From Staphylotrichum longicolle (Eukaryota; Ascomycota; Sordariomycetes; Sordariales; Chaetomiaceae), in contig JAHCVI010000001.1 in the NCBI GenBank assembly GCA_019096155.1, forward strand, positions 1 to 64,000: a stretch of 64,000 nucleotides of DNA, read 5' to 3'. The notes below the pieces were generated by a model. That model was not told the DNA's origin. It searched no databases and saw nothing but the letters and a program-made list of their open reading frames with translations. Of this stretch, positions 44,601 through 54,618 are shown piece by piece. The position numbers and the translations under genes were made by a program. Each line of letters starts with the position of its first letter. Position 1 is the first letter of the stretch.

Positions 44601-46054
44601 CTCCTCTTCTCGGCGCTGGGTGGCTCAAGATCCGGTTGGATATGAAGTTGGACCACAATGTCTCCAAGAAAAACTCGAAAAGTGCGTCGATCGCGTCCGA
44701 AGCCATCACCGCCATCCGCACGGTTTCGTCGCTGGCGATCGAGGAGCGTGTGCTTGATCGGTACACGGCGGAGCTTGACCACGCAGTAACCGGAACAGTC
44801 AGACCCTTGGCGGGTGTAATGGTCTGCTTTGCGTTCACCCAGTCCATTGAGTATTGGTTCATGGCTCTGGGCTTCTGGTATTGTCCCCCTAGACGCGTGT
44901 CTGCAACTGTCTCAAACTAACCATTTTCACAGGTATGGCTGCCGCCTCCTCGCCTTCAACGAAACGTCCATGTACAACTTCTTTGTGGCATTCATGGGCG
45001 TCTTTTTCTGCGGACAAGCCACTGCCCAGATGTTTCAATTCTCAACCAGTCAGTCATCTATGCCCGAGCCAAAGTCCCCTTAACGCTAACTGTGGCAAGG
45101 CATCACCAAGGGAAGAAACGCGGCAAACTACATCTTCTGGCTGTCTGAATTACAACCAACAGTTCGCGAAACGAGTGACAACAGCGAAAGAGCACCCAAG
45201 TCAGGTGGTCCGATCGAGTTGGACAACCTGCGGTTTTCATACCCGCTACGGCCAGATGCTGTAGTGCTTCGCGGTGTAGACTTGGAGGTAAGTTCCCGGA
45301 ACAAGCGGGAGTGTGCGTGCCATGTTCCAGCTGACCCCCGTAGATGAAAAAGGGACAATTCGTGGCAGTGGTCGGTGCATCGGGCTGCGGCAAGTCGACC
45401 GTCATTGCCATGCTCGAACGCTTTTACGACCCGTCTACCGGGAACATCCGCATCGACAGCGACGTTCTCAGCGACCTCAATCCTCGCCTCTACCGTCGCA
45501 TCGTCGCGCTTGTTCAGCAGGAACCTACCCTGTTCCAAGGCTCTATCCGCGAGAACATCGCGCTCGGGATCGACGACCCCACTGCTGCCGTCAACACCGC
45601 AGCCACTTCAGTGAATGCCACAGGCCCCGCTGTCCCAGACTCGCAGATTGAAGCCGCGCTCCGTGCCGCCAACGCTTGGGAGTTTGTTGCATCGCTTCCC
45701 GAAGGCCTGGCGACCGCGGCCGGCCCCAACGGCACGCAGCTTTCAGGCGGCCAGCGCCAACGAATCGCCATTGCGCGCGCACTCATCCGGGACCCCAAGA
45801 TCCTTTTGCTCGACGAGGCGACCAGCGCGTTGGATACCGAGAGCGAGAAGATTGTGCAGAATGCACTGGCTGAGGCGGCCAAAGCTGGCGACCGCATCAC
45901 TGTTGCAGTGGCGCATCGGTTGTCGACTATCAAGGATGCCGACCTGATTTGTGTGTTCCACAATGGGAGGATCGTGGAGAAGGGGACTCACGAAGACTTG
46001 ATTGCGCTCGGCGGCATGTACCGCAAGATGTGCGAGGCTCAAAACTTGGATTAG
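41607..46054 (+). CDS. ABCB-type full-size multidrug/metabolite transporter, 11 exons
   Basis: ATP-driven exporter in the plasma membrane or vacuole. Eleven exons sum to 3885 bases, i.e. 1294 residues, all in phase: 41607-41741, 41802-41989, 42057-42713, 42771-43050, 43100-43246, 43301-44057, 44122-44297, 44348-44877, 44933-45048, 45100-45287, 45344-46054. Layout is TMD1, NBD1 with Walker A GQSGSGKST, Q-loop QQEPVLFQG, signature LLSGGQKQRVAIARS and Walker B KVLLLDEATSALD. A linker rich in Asp/Glu follows, then TMD2 and NBD2 with GASGCGKST, QLSGGQRQRIAIARA and KILLLDEATSALD. Both H-loops are present (IAHKLAT, VAHRLST). All key residues are kept, so both ATP sites should work. Typical of P-glycoprotein-like exporters; the cargo is unknown. 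The divergent Zn2Cys6 gene and the nearby esterase suggest a small resistance or export module. Confidence 0.95.
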
Positions 46055-47740
46055 CGTTTTTCCTTCCTAAATCGATAGACGGAGCAGAACAGACAGCATG
46101 AGATGGAGATGAGCAGGGTAATCATAGAGACTAGGGTAGCTAATTAGTTGACTGCTGTATAATTATTACATTTGGTTATTGACATTCTTGTCGCTGTTCC
46201 TTTCATCGCCTTCTTTGTGCTCAAAGCGGACATCCTCCGAGGTCAGTGATTCCAATACGGTCAAACAAGATAGAGGAAACATTGTATTAACTTGGCTACC
46301 AGCTGCCCAAAGTTTCGCCATGTACGTCTGATTTTGTTACAGCAGCTCGCTCGATCTGCGCAGTTGGTTGGCTTGGTTGGCAATCGAAGAGAACTGAAAG
46401 GGTGGCGGAAGGCGATTTCTGTTACGTTTCCACACCCAAAAGGCAACTTGGCAACCTCGCGAAGTCAGCTGAGGACGTGATGACACTGCGGACCCACGGT
46501 TCTGACTGTTCTTCGAAGTCCGCTGTAACGCCGAATCGTCCTCCGACTTGCCACGCTAGTCGGCTCCGTCCCGATCGGCTCTGTCCCGTTCGGCTCGTTG
46601 CATCCGGTGGGCCAAGAACCCCTACTCGGCCATGTAGCCCAGCTCGCTCCAGGCACATTATCACCGACGAAGGTAAGAAAAAGTAGGGTTGACGCGCGTA
46701 GGTTCCATTGTGAGTCAACAGTTTCAGGGGCCATCCATGCGACTGCGACTGCACGAGGAATTTGACATGGCCGCAGCCCGTATGGGTTTGTGTGCCGGGC
46801 TGGGCTGGAGAGCCGGCCTTGGACGCCTGTCTGGACCCCTGATGACGGTCGACGACTGATGTGTCTGCGAGGAATCCCAAATGCAACTCCGCTTCGGCGC
46901 CTGCTCATCAAGGTACCTGAGCACTGCCGTCCCCACAGCCAACCGGGGTGAACCCAATCACACCAAAAGCCCTGCATATCGAATGCAAAGGAAGGTGATA
47001 ACACACTCTCTCCAAGCCATGACCATCCATTCGCCTTGGCGCCGAGAGCGACTCATTCCATTCGTGCTGCCGCCACACCAATGCTAAAAAAACGAAAGAC
47101 GCGACGGGATGACGTTTGGCAGGCCCGAATCTCCGAAGCTCCGAGTGGCTCAAAGGGAGGCCAATCAGGCCCACCAGATTACGGATCCGCGCAGTGCAGC
47201 GTGCGACGGACCTGATACGCCACGTCTCCCAACCGTACTCGGGTTGTGCAGATCCCCTCACGCTGCGGCTCGATCTCCCCCAGCGTTTCACATGCCCTGG
47301 GGAATGTGGCAGCCGATGCATCCTGATATAAACGCGGCAAGGACGTCGGTGTGATGAGCCAATAGACTGGTGTCGGCAGCTGCAAAACCGTTAGGAAATG
47401 GGTTGCCGCCAGCGTGCTCCGGTCGAACCACTGGACACGGGATCGAGATGGATGTCGCGATCCTGCCCCTCACGGTGCGGGGTTGGCGTGACCGCGGTAC
47501 TACTTGCCCGGGAGCGGGGTACTGCCTGGTCAGGGACGGTCTCCGAGACGCCCACCAGCGCCCTCCGAGGAGGTCAAGTACTTCATAAGTCCCCTCTCTC
47601 TGTCCCCTGCGTTGCCTGGAGCTTTCCCCTCTTTGTACCAGACCCAGACTCCTACACCCTAAGTTGCGGTCCGCGAGGTCACAAGCAACACTTACTCTCT
47701 TTCCTGACCAGAACCCTTCGACCCCCGATCAACCAACATC
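46055..47740. other. 1.7 kb intergenic, promoter of the catalase-peroxidase
   Basis: No gene is supported. AT-rich sequence after 46054 fits the transporter's 3' UTR. Short frames at 46402-46886 and 47109-47588 show no domain. The last few hundred bases should hold the katG promoter. Confidence 0.6.
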
Positions 47741-49993
47741 ATGGGAGAGTGCCCGGTCCGCCATGCCAACGTCGCTGGCGGTGGCACCAGGAACAACGAC
47801 TGGTGGCCAAACTCGCTCCGCGTCAACATCCTGCGCCAGCACCAGCCAGCGTCGAGCCCCTACAACAAGGACTTTGACTATGCCGCCGCCTTCAAGACGC
47901 TCGACTACCAGGCGCTCAAGAAGGACCTCACTGCGCTCATGACGGACTCGCAGGACTGGTGGCCGGCAGACTTTGGCCACTACGGCGGTCTCTTCGTCCG
48001 CATGGCGTGGCACAGCGCCGGCACCTACCGCGTCTTCGACGGCCGCGGCGGCGGTGGCCAGGGCCAGCAGCGGTTTGCCCCGCTCAACAGCTGGCCAGAC
48101 AATGTCAGCCTCGACAAGGCCCGCCGCCTGCTTTGGCCCATCAAGCAAAAGTACGGCGACAAGATCTCGTGGGCCGACCTGCTGCTTCTGACGGGCAATG
48201 TCGCTCTCGAGTCGATGGGCTTCAAGACTTTCGGCTTTGCCGGCGGCCGTCCCGACACCTGGGAGGCCGACGAGTCGGCGTACTGGGGCGGCGAGTCGAC
48301 GTGGCTCGGCAACGAGGTCCGCTACTCGCACGGCCAGGAGGGCATTGCCGGCCAAGGCATCCTGGACGGTGATGAGTCCAAGAAGAATCACAGTGACATC
48401 CACACGCGCGACCTGGAATCGCCCCTGGCCGCTGCCCACATGGGTCTCATCTACGTCAACCCGGAGGGCCCCGACGGCATCCCCGATCCCGTTGCGGCTG
48501 CCAAGGACATCCGCACCACCTTTGGCCGCATGGCCATGAACGACGAGGAGACGGTCGCCCTGATCGCCGGTGGTCACACTTTCGGCAAGACACACGGCGC
48601 CGGCCCGTCGGAAAACGTCGGCAAGGAGCCCGAGGCGGCCGCCCTGGAGCAGCAAGGCCTCGGCTGGGACAACAAGTACGGCTCGGGCAAGGGGCCCCAC
48701 ACCATCACCAGCGGTCTCGAGGTCATCTGGACCAAGGAGCCGACCAAGTGGACCAACAACTTCTTCGAGTACCTGTTCAAGTTCGAGTGGGAGCTCACCA
48801 AGAGCCCGGCCGGCGCCAACCAGTGGGTGGCCAAGAATGCCGAGAATATCATCCCGGACCCCTTCGACCCGAGCAAGAAGCACCCGCCTCGCATGCTGAC
48901 GACCGATCTCTCGCTGCGGTTTGACCCCGAGTACGAGAAGATCTCGCGGCGCTTCCTCGAGAACCCCGACCAGTTTGCCGATGCCTTTGCGCGCGCCTGG
49001 TTCAAGCTGCTGCACCGCGACATGGGTCCGCGCTCCCGCTGGCTCGGCCCCGAGATCCCGTCCGAGGTTCTCATCTGGGAAGACCCGATCCCCGCGGTCA
49101 ACCACCCGCTCGTCGACGACAAGGACATCGCCGCCCTGAAGAGCGACATCCTCGCCACCGGCGTGGCCCCTGCGAAGCTCATCTCGACTGCGTGGGCGTC
49201 GGCGTCGACGTTCCGCAGCGGCGACAAGCGCGGTGGCGCCAACGGTGCTCGCATCCGCCTGGCGCCCCAGAAGGACTGGAAGGTCAACAACCCGGCCCAG
49301 CTGGCCGAGGTGCTGCAGGTGCTCGAGGGCGTGCAGTCCAAGTTCAACGGCTCGGCTGCTGGCGGCAAGAAGGTCTCGCTCGCGGATCTGATTGTGCTCG
49401 GCGGTGTCGCGGCGCTCGAGCAGGCCGCCGGTGTCTCCGTCCCCTTCACGCCCGGCCGCACCGACGCGTCGGCCGAGCAGACCGACGTGCATTCGTTTAC
49501 GCATCTCGAACCATATGCCGACGGCTTCCGCAGCTACGGCCGGGGCACGTCGCGCGTCTCGACCGAGCAGTTCCTCGTCGACCGCGCGAACCTGCTGAAC
49601 CTGACGCCGCCCGAGCTGGCCGTGCTCGTGGGTGGCCTGCGCGTGCTGGGCGCCAACTACGACGGCTCGTCGCACGGCGTGTTCACGACCCGCCCGGGCA
49701 AGCTGACCAATGACTTCTTTGTCAACCTGCTCGACATGGGCACGGCGTGGAAGTCGGTCGACGGCGAGGTGTTTGAGGGCACCGACCGCAAGACGGGCGA
49801 GAAGCGGTGGACGGCCACGCGGGCCGACCTCGTGTTTGGCTCGCACGCCGAGCTGCGTGCCGTGTCCGAGGTGTACGGCAGCGCGACCGGGCAGGACAAG
49901 TTTGTCGCAGACTTTGTCGCGGCGTGGGACAAGGTGATGAATCTGGACCGGTTCGACGTCGCGCAGCAGGGATCGGCGGGGCCGAAGCTGTAG
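47741..49993 (+). CDS. katG: Catalase-peroxidase (KatG), intronless
   Basis: Bifunctional heme enzyme that removes H2O2 by catalase and peroxidase activity. The frame of 750 residues starts MGECPVRHANVAGGGTRNND, the usual KatG start, with no signal peptide, so it is the intracellular type. Distal heme residues are Arg87, Trp90 and His91 (VRMAWHSAGTYR) and proximal His279 (GGHTFGKTHG). The Met-Tyr-Trp adduct needed for catalase activity is complete: Trp90, Tyr238 (GLIYVNPEGP) and Met264. The N-terminal catalytic and C-terminal silent domains are both full length. It has no introns and a strong third-position G/C bias, which fits the known bacterial origin of fungal katG genes. The 3' part also carries a long open frame on the other strand, which is a by-product of that bias. 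Confidence 0.98.
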   Translation: MGECPVRHANVAGGGTRNNDWWPNSLRVNILRQHQPASSPYNKDFDYAAAFKTLDYQALKKDLTALMTDSQDWWPADFGHYGGLFVRMAWHSAGTYRVFDGRGGGGQGQQRFAPLNSWPDNVSLDKARRLLWPIKQKYGDKISWADLLLLTGNVALESMGFKTFGFAGGRPDTWEADESAYWGGESTWLGNEVRYSHGQEGIAGQGILDGDESKKNHSDIHTRDLESPLAAAHMGLIYVNPEGPDGIPDPVAAAKDIRTTFGRMAMNDEETVALIAGGHTFGKTHGAGPSENVGKEPEAAALEQQGLGWDNKYGSGKGPHTITSGLEVIWTKEPTKWTNNFFEYLFKFEWELTKSPAGANQWVAKNAENIIPDPFDPSKKHPPRMLTTDLSLRFDPEYEKISRRFLENPDQFADAFARAWFKLLHRDMGPRSRWLGPEIPSEVLIWEDPIPAVNHPLVDDKDIAALKSDILATGVAPAKLISTAWASASTFRSGDKRGGANGARIRLAPQKDWKVNNPAQLAEVLQVLEGVQSKFNGSAAGGKKVSLADLIVLGGVAALEQAAGVSVPFTPGRTDASAEQTDVHSFTHLEPYADGFRSYGRGTSRVSTEQFLVDRANLLNLTPPELAVLVGGLRVLGANYDGSSHGVFTTRPGKLTNDFFVNLLDMGTAWKSVDGEVFEGTDRKTGEKRWTATRADLVFGSHAELRAVSEVYGSATGQDKFVADFVAAWDKVMNLDRFDVAQQGSAGPKL

Positions 49994-50390
49994 GCTGGGT
50001 GTATTGTGGTTTTGGTTGATGACCAGCACCAAGTTAGCAATTGACTCGGGTTCATGGAAGTCTTACTCTCCGAACTGAACATGTTTTGGCTGAAAATGAA
50101 GTGGTATCGTGATTGGCGAGCGTTCCTTGAAGCAAGAAATGTGCCCAAGGATGTTTGGTGCTCCCCAGAGAGGTTCCGACTGCTGGCGCGGATCGCCGAA
50201 GACCAATCCACAGGAGTGCCCCTGCGCCTAGGGTACTCGAGTGTGAGGCACCTGCATTCATGTGGAAGTATGACATGACGGAGCAGCAAGTCCATCACTG
50301 GTGGCATTGATGGTTCCCATTCAATGTGAGCACTTCATCTACCTGGTCGTCCACGTCCTCCTAGATCTAACCCTTGCTCGTCCCTTCGAG
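49994..50390. other. Intergenic between converging katG and regulator genes
   Basis: Only a short frame at 50054-50278 (+) is present, with no features. This is 3' flank of both neighbours. Confidence 0.6.
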
Positions 50391-52010
50391 CTAGCTGACC
50401 GAACCCAAGTTCCCCACAACGTCCGGCAGCGTGTTGCTGATGTGCTTGTCTAAGAGTGGGCCATATGTTGACGTGCCTCCAGGAAGGTGATGGATCAGCC
50501 GCCGAAGGTACTGCATGTTCTCTACGCCTAAGCCGCTGTCGCCTGTTGCCGGCACTCGCGAGAGGACATCTGCCATTGCGCAGGCAACATCAAAGATCTT
50601 CTCATTGATTCCCACCCCGTGGATCCTGATGCTTTCCAAGGACATGGCTTGTAAGACCCCGGCCAGCTGCTGACCAATTTCAACAGGGTAGTGGAATGTC
50701 AGATGGTCAGGCATGCCGGACTCCTCAACCAACAGCCCCAGGCGCAATCGGAGCTGCCAGAGGATCACTAGCAGCCAGAGCTGTGTCACCCTGAGATTGG
50801 CTAGCTGTGTCTCGCGAAGGAGTCGAACCTGCTGCGCGTCGAGCGCGGTGCTAATGGCAACCTGGATAGCGTCGAGCGCCATCAGCAACCTTGAAGCGAA
50901 CACCGTGCTCTCTTGATTCAACAGGGCGAAAAATGCGGTGTCGAGTGGTTTGAAGAGGGCGACCAGAGCCCGCAACCCAGAGAGGGTCGGATCTTGCTCG
51001 TCGTCGAGATCGAGGTCAGGCCCCCACGGGATGACCTGCAAAGTGACAGGTCGGCGATATCGGATCCCGTGGGAGCGCTCCGATACCAAGATCACCCAAA
51101 AGAGTCTGTCCGCTAGCCGGCGCCTCAATGCGTCTCCCTCCTCTATCCGTAACACCAGCCAGACAGTGGCAGCCTCTCGGAGGAAGTAGAATGCTTGGCT
51201 GTGGTGGAAGAGCGACGCATGGCCCGCGTAGAGGAAGAAGGTTGCCAGGGCTCGTTCCAGGCAAGGGTTGAATCGCGAAGACAAGTGGTGGTGGACCGCC
51301 GTCGCCTCGTCGAACAGCAACTTCCCGAGCACGCTATTTGTGTGCGGGATGCCGTCAGCCTCAAACAGCCTCCGCTCCGGCTCTTCTACCTGGATCAGCA
51401 CCACGGCGCAAACCGCGGTGATGACGCACTGCGCGTGGTCACCCTGCGGCGACTCTGCCGTAGCGACCAACCACTCGACATATTCGGGGCTCAAGATGGG
51501 GATAGTCGGGTGCAGCTCGGCAAAGAAGCGCCGGAAGCAGTACCCGACGACTGTAGCAGGAAGCAAAACTCCCCCCGACTGTCGAGGTGTTGCAAACGGG
51601 GTCGCGTGGAATGTCTCTGGGAGAGACTCGCTGGCAGCTGTGGGTACGACCAGTTCTATCGACCGGATGCTGCTGCCCTCCCTCGCCTCCGACGCACTGC
51701 TCTCCAGGCCGACCTTGATGCACCGCTGGCATGGCCTCGAGTCACTGCAACCTTTCTGAAGCCTCCTGCACCTCTGGCAGGCCTTCGAGACTTGTGCTCG
51801 TTTAGATTTTGGTGGGGAACTAGCCCTTGGGTCGATCACAGCGTTGGTCGAAGTCCCCATTCTGATTGGAGCCGGTTGCTTGAAACTTGGAGAAAATGTC
51901 TCTTGAGATGGAGGCTGAGTGTGATGGAGGCTGAGGAGGGGGGTCATGAGGACTCGTGACTCCACTAAGCGGATCTGCCAAGCATTCAGGTCAGATTCTG
52001 AGGGTGCCAT
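50391..52010 (-). CDS. Zn2Cys6-type regulator beside maltose genes, last zinc ligand missing
   Basis: An intronless frame of 539 residues. The zinc-cluster region reads KACQRCRRLQKGCSDSRPC followed by QRCIKVGLESSA; five of six cysteines have normal spacing (C-x2-C-x6-C-x5-C-x2-C) and the sixth is absent, with Ser at the x6 position. In the frame one base over, the next codons read GEQCVGG, so a single-base indel could have removed the ligand. The rest looks like a fungal transcription-factor middle region (LLPATVVGYCFRRFFAELHP, LHPTIPILSPEYVEWL, RRLADRLFWVILVSERSHGI). Start codons further in are possible. Its place beside glucosidase and permease genes suggests a MAL- or AmyR-like activator; DNA binding in its present form is doubtful. 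Confidence 0.8.
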   Translation of the reverse strand: MAPSESDLNAWQIRLVESRVLMTPLLSLHHTQPPSQETFSPSFKQPAPIRMGTSTNAVIDPRASSPPKSKRAQVSKACQRCRRLQKGCSDSRPCQRCIKVGLESSASEAREGSSIRSIELVVPTAASESLPETFHATPFATPRQSGGVLLPATVVGYCFRRFFAELHPTIPILSPEYVEWLVATAESPQGDHAQCVITAVCAVVLIQVEEPERRLFEADGIPHTNSVLGKLLFDEATAVHHHLSSRFNPCLERALATFFLYAGHASLFHHSQAFYFLREAATVWLVLRIEEGDALRRRLADRLFWVILVSERSHGIRYRRPVTLQVIPWGPDLDLDDEQDPTLSGLRALVALFKPLDTAFFALLNQESTVFASRLLMALDAIQVAISTALDAQQVRLLRETQLANLRVTQLWLLVILWQLRLRLGLLVEESGMPDHLTFHYPVEIGQQLAGVLQAMSLESIRIHGVGINEKIFDVACAMADVLSRVPATGDSGLGVENMQYLRRLIHHLPGGTSTYGPLLDKHISNTLPDVVGNLGSVS

Positions 52011-52174
52011 GAGTGGATCATCTCCAACCCGACCGTCGGATGTCTTCCCCAGTTCCCCGAATTCTTCTCCATTTCAGCTTGCTCGGAGAAGCGAGAGCTG
52101 AAACGTTGTGCTCACCCCAAGCCCGCCGGCAGAACGTACCCCGCAATCCTTCAGAAACTGGAAGTCCTTCAAGA

Positions 52175-52726
52175 ATGGCGTCGGAGTCATCCCCAATCCT
52201 TATCAGAGAAGCACAGGATGGAGACCTGGCATTCATAACCGCTATCTACAATGACGCCGTTGTCAACACCACAGCAACATACGAGTTGGATCCGCTGAGC
52301 CAATCCACCATGAGTGGCAGGCTCTCCGTTATCAAAGACGCTGGGTTCCCATGCTTTGTTGCAGAACAAAGTTCCACTCCCCGCAAGATTCTGGGTTATG
52401 CCTATGTGAGCGCTTTCCGGCCTCGGCCAGCGTATCGGTTCACAGTGGAACACTCGGTCTATGTCGCTGGGGATGCGCGAGCCCGTGGTGTTGGCAGTCT
52501 ATTGATGGGCAGTCTGATCCAGGAGTGCGAGCGATTGGGCTTTCGTCAGATTGTGGCGGTGATTGGGGATGGCCGGCCTGACAGTCCGTCCGTTCTATTC
52601 CACAGGAAGCTTGGGTTCCGAGATTCGGGGACGTTGGAAGGGTCGGGGTATAAGTTTGGGAGGTGGTTGGATACAAGTTTCATGCAGCTCACGATCAACG
52701 GTGGCAGAGAGACCCGACCTGACTGA
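52175..52726 (+). CDS. GNAT acetyltransferase, phosphinothricin/methionine-sulfoximine type
   Basis: Acetyl-CoA-dependent N-acetyltransferase of 183 residues, intronless. Visible features: ILIREAQDGDLAFITAIYND at the start, the substrate-side segment ATYELDPLSQST, HSVYVAGDARARGVGSLLMG with the acetyl-CoA pyrophosphate loop (RxxGxG/A) at about residues 103-108, and LFHRKLGFRDSG near the end. This arrangement is that of bacterial/fungal Pat/MddA-type enzymes that acetylate amino-acid analogues such as phosphinothricin or methionine sulfoximine. The exact substrate is not determinable here. The start at 52175 begins just before the conserved domain; an upstream in-frame extension lacks features. 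It sits between the regulator and the glucosidase. Confidence 0.88.
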   Translation: MASESSPILIREAQDGDLAFITAIYNDAVVNTTATYELDPLSQSTMSGRLSVIKDAGFPCFVAEQSSTPRKILGYAYVSAFRPRPAYRFTVEHSVYVAGDARARGVGSLLMGSLIQECERLGFRQIVAVIGDGRPDSPSVLFHRKLGFRDSGTLEGSGYKFGRWLDTSFMQLTINGGRETRPD

Positions 52727-52800
52727 TCCGGCATCACTGTCAGGGTCGAGTTGAGGAAGCATCATGGACATTCCTGGTTTTTCTTTCTCTATTCTAAACA

Positions 52801-54618
52801 TTAAGGCTCAAAGTTCAGGTACACCCTCCCCTCCCAAGGCATCAATTCTCCCTCATTTGCCGATGAAGACTGCCCAGCTCTGAGCGTACTCACAAGTAGC
52901 CTCTCCTCGCCCTTTCGGCACCCCAGCGCGCTGCTGACATTGGGGCATTTCTGATCCCGACTAGTGAAGTTCATTACCACCAGCGCCCTCCGATGCTCCC
53001 CATCGGAGCCGTGGCCAACTTCCACGCCCTCTTTGACATATGTAAACAGAGATTCGTCTTCGGGGAAAAGCAGCTTGAACTTCCCATGGACAAAAATATC
53101 GCCATATTTCTTGCGGAGCTTCAGTACCTTTCCGTAGAAGCCCAGCACGGATTCTGGATCCTGGAGTTGTTTGGCAGCATTCAACTCGCGGTACTCGTCA
53201 TGTACCCGCATCCAGGGTGCAACGCCTTCACCTGTGAATCCGGAATTTGGAGACTCGTCCCACTGGAATGGCAATCTGGAATGGTCCCTTGCCAAAATTT
53301 GCAGTCCATGCAGAGTTGCCGCAATCTTCTTCTCGTCGCCCAATGCAACGACCTCGTTGAAGAAGCCCAAACTCTCCACGTCCTTGTACTCCTCAATGCC
53401 CCAACTCCGCGGCATGTTTTTCATCCCTATCTCCTGTCCCTGGTACAGGAATAAGGTGCCTGTCAAGGTTGCCTGCCACAGTGCAATCGTTTTGGCGCTT
53501 GCCTCCCACAGTTCGGGAGTGCTGTCATCACCAAACCGTGATACGGCACGCCCGTTGTCGTGGTTCTCGCAGAAGACAGTGTGCCACCCATCCGTGCCCT
53601 CGATAAACGTCTGCCAAGTCGCCACATGCCGCTTGAGAACCGACAGCGGAAACGGCCGGTACAGATACTTGCCGTGGAAGAGATCGCCGGTCCCGAGACG
53701 GATCATGCTGAACTCAAAGACCATGTCGAGCTCGCGCGCGGCAGCCGACACGTACGGGAGCACCTGGCTGGGCAGAGGGGTATTGGAGAGCTCGCCGACC
53801 GAGACTGCGTTGTAAGGGGCAAGGACCTGCGTCTGCATCTCGTGGATGAACTCGTGGATGCGCGGGCCGTTGCACCACATCTCGGGTGCGGGTTGGTGAG
53901 GGGCGTCTGGGCAAGTGATGGGCGCATCGGGGAAGTCGGTACGCTTGGAGTACTTGTTGACTGTGTCGATGCGGAACCCGTCGATGCCCCGGTCAAGCCA
54001 GAAGCGCATGGCCACCTCGTATATGGCAGCACGGCATTCGGGGTTTTCCCAGTTGAGGTCGGGTTGGAAGGGTCCGTACAGGTTCAGGTAGTACTCCTGT
54101 GTCGCTTCGTCCCAGGTCCAGGTGGAGCCGGCAAAGTAGCCGCGCCAGTTTGTGGGGGGGATACGGTAGCCGGCATTGTCGTACCTTGGCGGCTTCCAGA
54201 TGTACCAGTCTCGCTTGGGATTTGACTTTGACGAACGGGACTCTCGGAACCAAGCGTGCTGGTCTGAGGTGTGGTTCACCACCAAGTCGAGAATCAGCTT
54301 CATGCCGCGGCTGTGGCAGGCTGCAATGAGCTGATCAACGTCCGCGAGGGTGCCATACCGGGCGTAGACGGCTTGGTAGTCTGAGATGTCGTAGCCCATG
54401 TCTTGCTGTGGGCTCTCAAACATGGGAGAGAGCCAGACCACGTCAACGCCGAGGTGGTGAAGGTAGTCAATCTTCGAGATGAGACCCGGAATATCACCCC
54501 AGCCATCACCGTTGGAGTCCTTGAAACTGGCCGGGTACACCTGATAGAAGACGGCGTCCTTCCACCAAGGCGTTGTCCCAACCCAGCCGTCCGGGTGGTG
54601 GAAGAAATTCGAACCCAT
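52801..54618 (-). CDS. Alpha-glucosidase (maltase type), GH13
   Basis: Intracellular enzyme releasing glucose from maltose or related oligosaccharides. The intronless frame gives 605 residues. The GH13 barrel regions are visible: DLVVNHTSDQH (region I), GFRIDTVN with nucleophile Asp218 (II), SVGELSN with acid/base Glu276 (III), and CENHDNGR with Asp354 (IV). The residue after the nucleophile is Thr219; in yeast enzymes Thr there goes with maltase and Val with isomaltase activity, so alpha-1,4 preference is likely. There is no signal peptide. It starts 1.04 kb from, and divergent to, the permease-like gene, the classic MAL layout. The gene looks intact. Confidence 0.95.
   Translation of the reverse strand: MGSNFFHHPDGWVGTTPWWKDAVFYQVYPASFKDSNGDGWGDIPGLISKIDYLHHLGVDVVWLSPMFESPQQDMGYDISDYQAVYARYGTLADVDQLIAACHSRGMKLILDLVVNHTSDQHAWFRESRSSKSNPKRDWYIWKPPRYDNAGYRIPPTNWRGYFAGSTWTWDEATQEYYLNLYGPFQPDLNWENPECRAAIYEVAMRFWLDRGIDGFRIDTVNKYSKRTDFPDAPITCPDAPHQPAPEMWCNGPRIHEFIHEMQTQVLAPYNAVSVGELSNTPLPSQVLPYVSAAARELDMVFEFSMIRLGTGDLFHGKYLYRPFPLSVLKRHVATWQTFIEGTDGWHTVFCENHDNGRAVSRFGDDSTPELWEASAKTIALWQATLTGTLFLYQGQEIGMKNMPRSWGIEEYKDVESLGFFNEVVALGDEKKIAATLHGLQILARDHSRLPFQWDESPNSGFTGEGVAPWMRVHDEYRELNAAKQLQDPESVLGFYGKVLKLRKKYGDIFVHGKFKLLFPEDESLFTYVKEGVEVGHGSDGEHRRALVVMNFTSRDQKCPNVSSALGCRKGEERLLVSTLRAGQSSSANEGELMPWEGRVYLNFEP

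Noticed and set aside
47729..50032. 767-codon open frame on the minus strand opposite katG
   Set aside because: Its text is Arg/Gly/Val/Leu-rich and shows no domain. It mirrors the strong third-position G/C bias of katG, which removes stops from the opposite strand.
53560..54225. 221-codon plus-strand frame opposite the alpha-glucosidase
   Set aside because: Antisense to all four GH13 regions; composition is that of a shadow frame.
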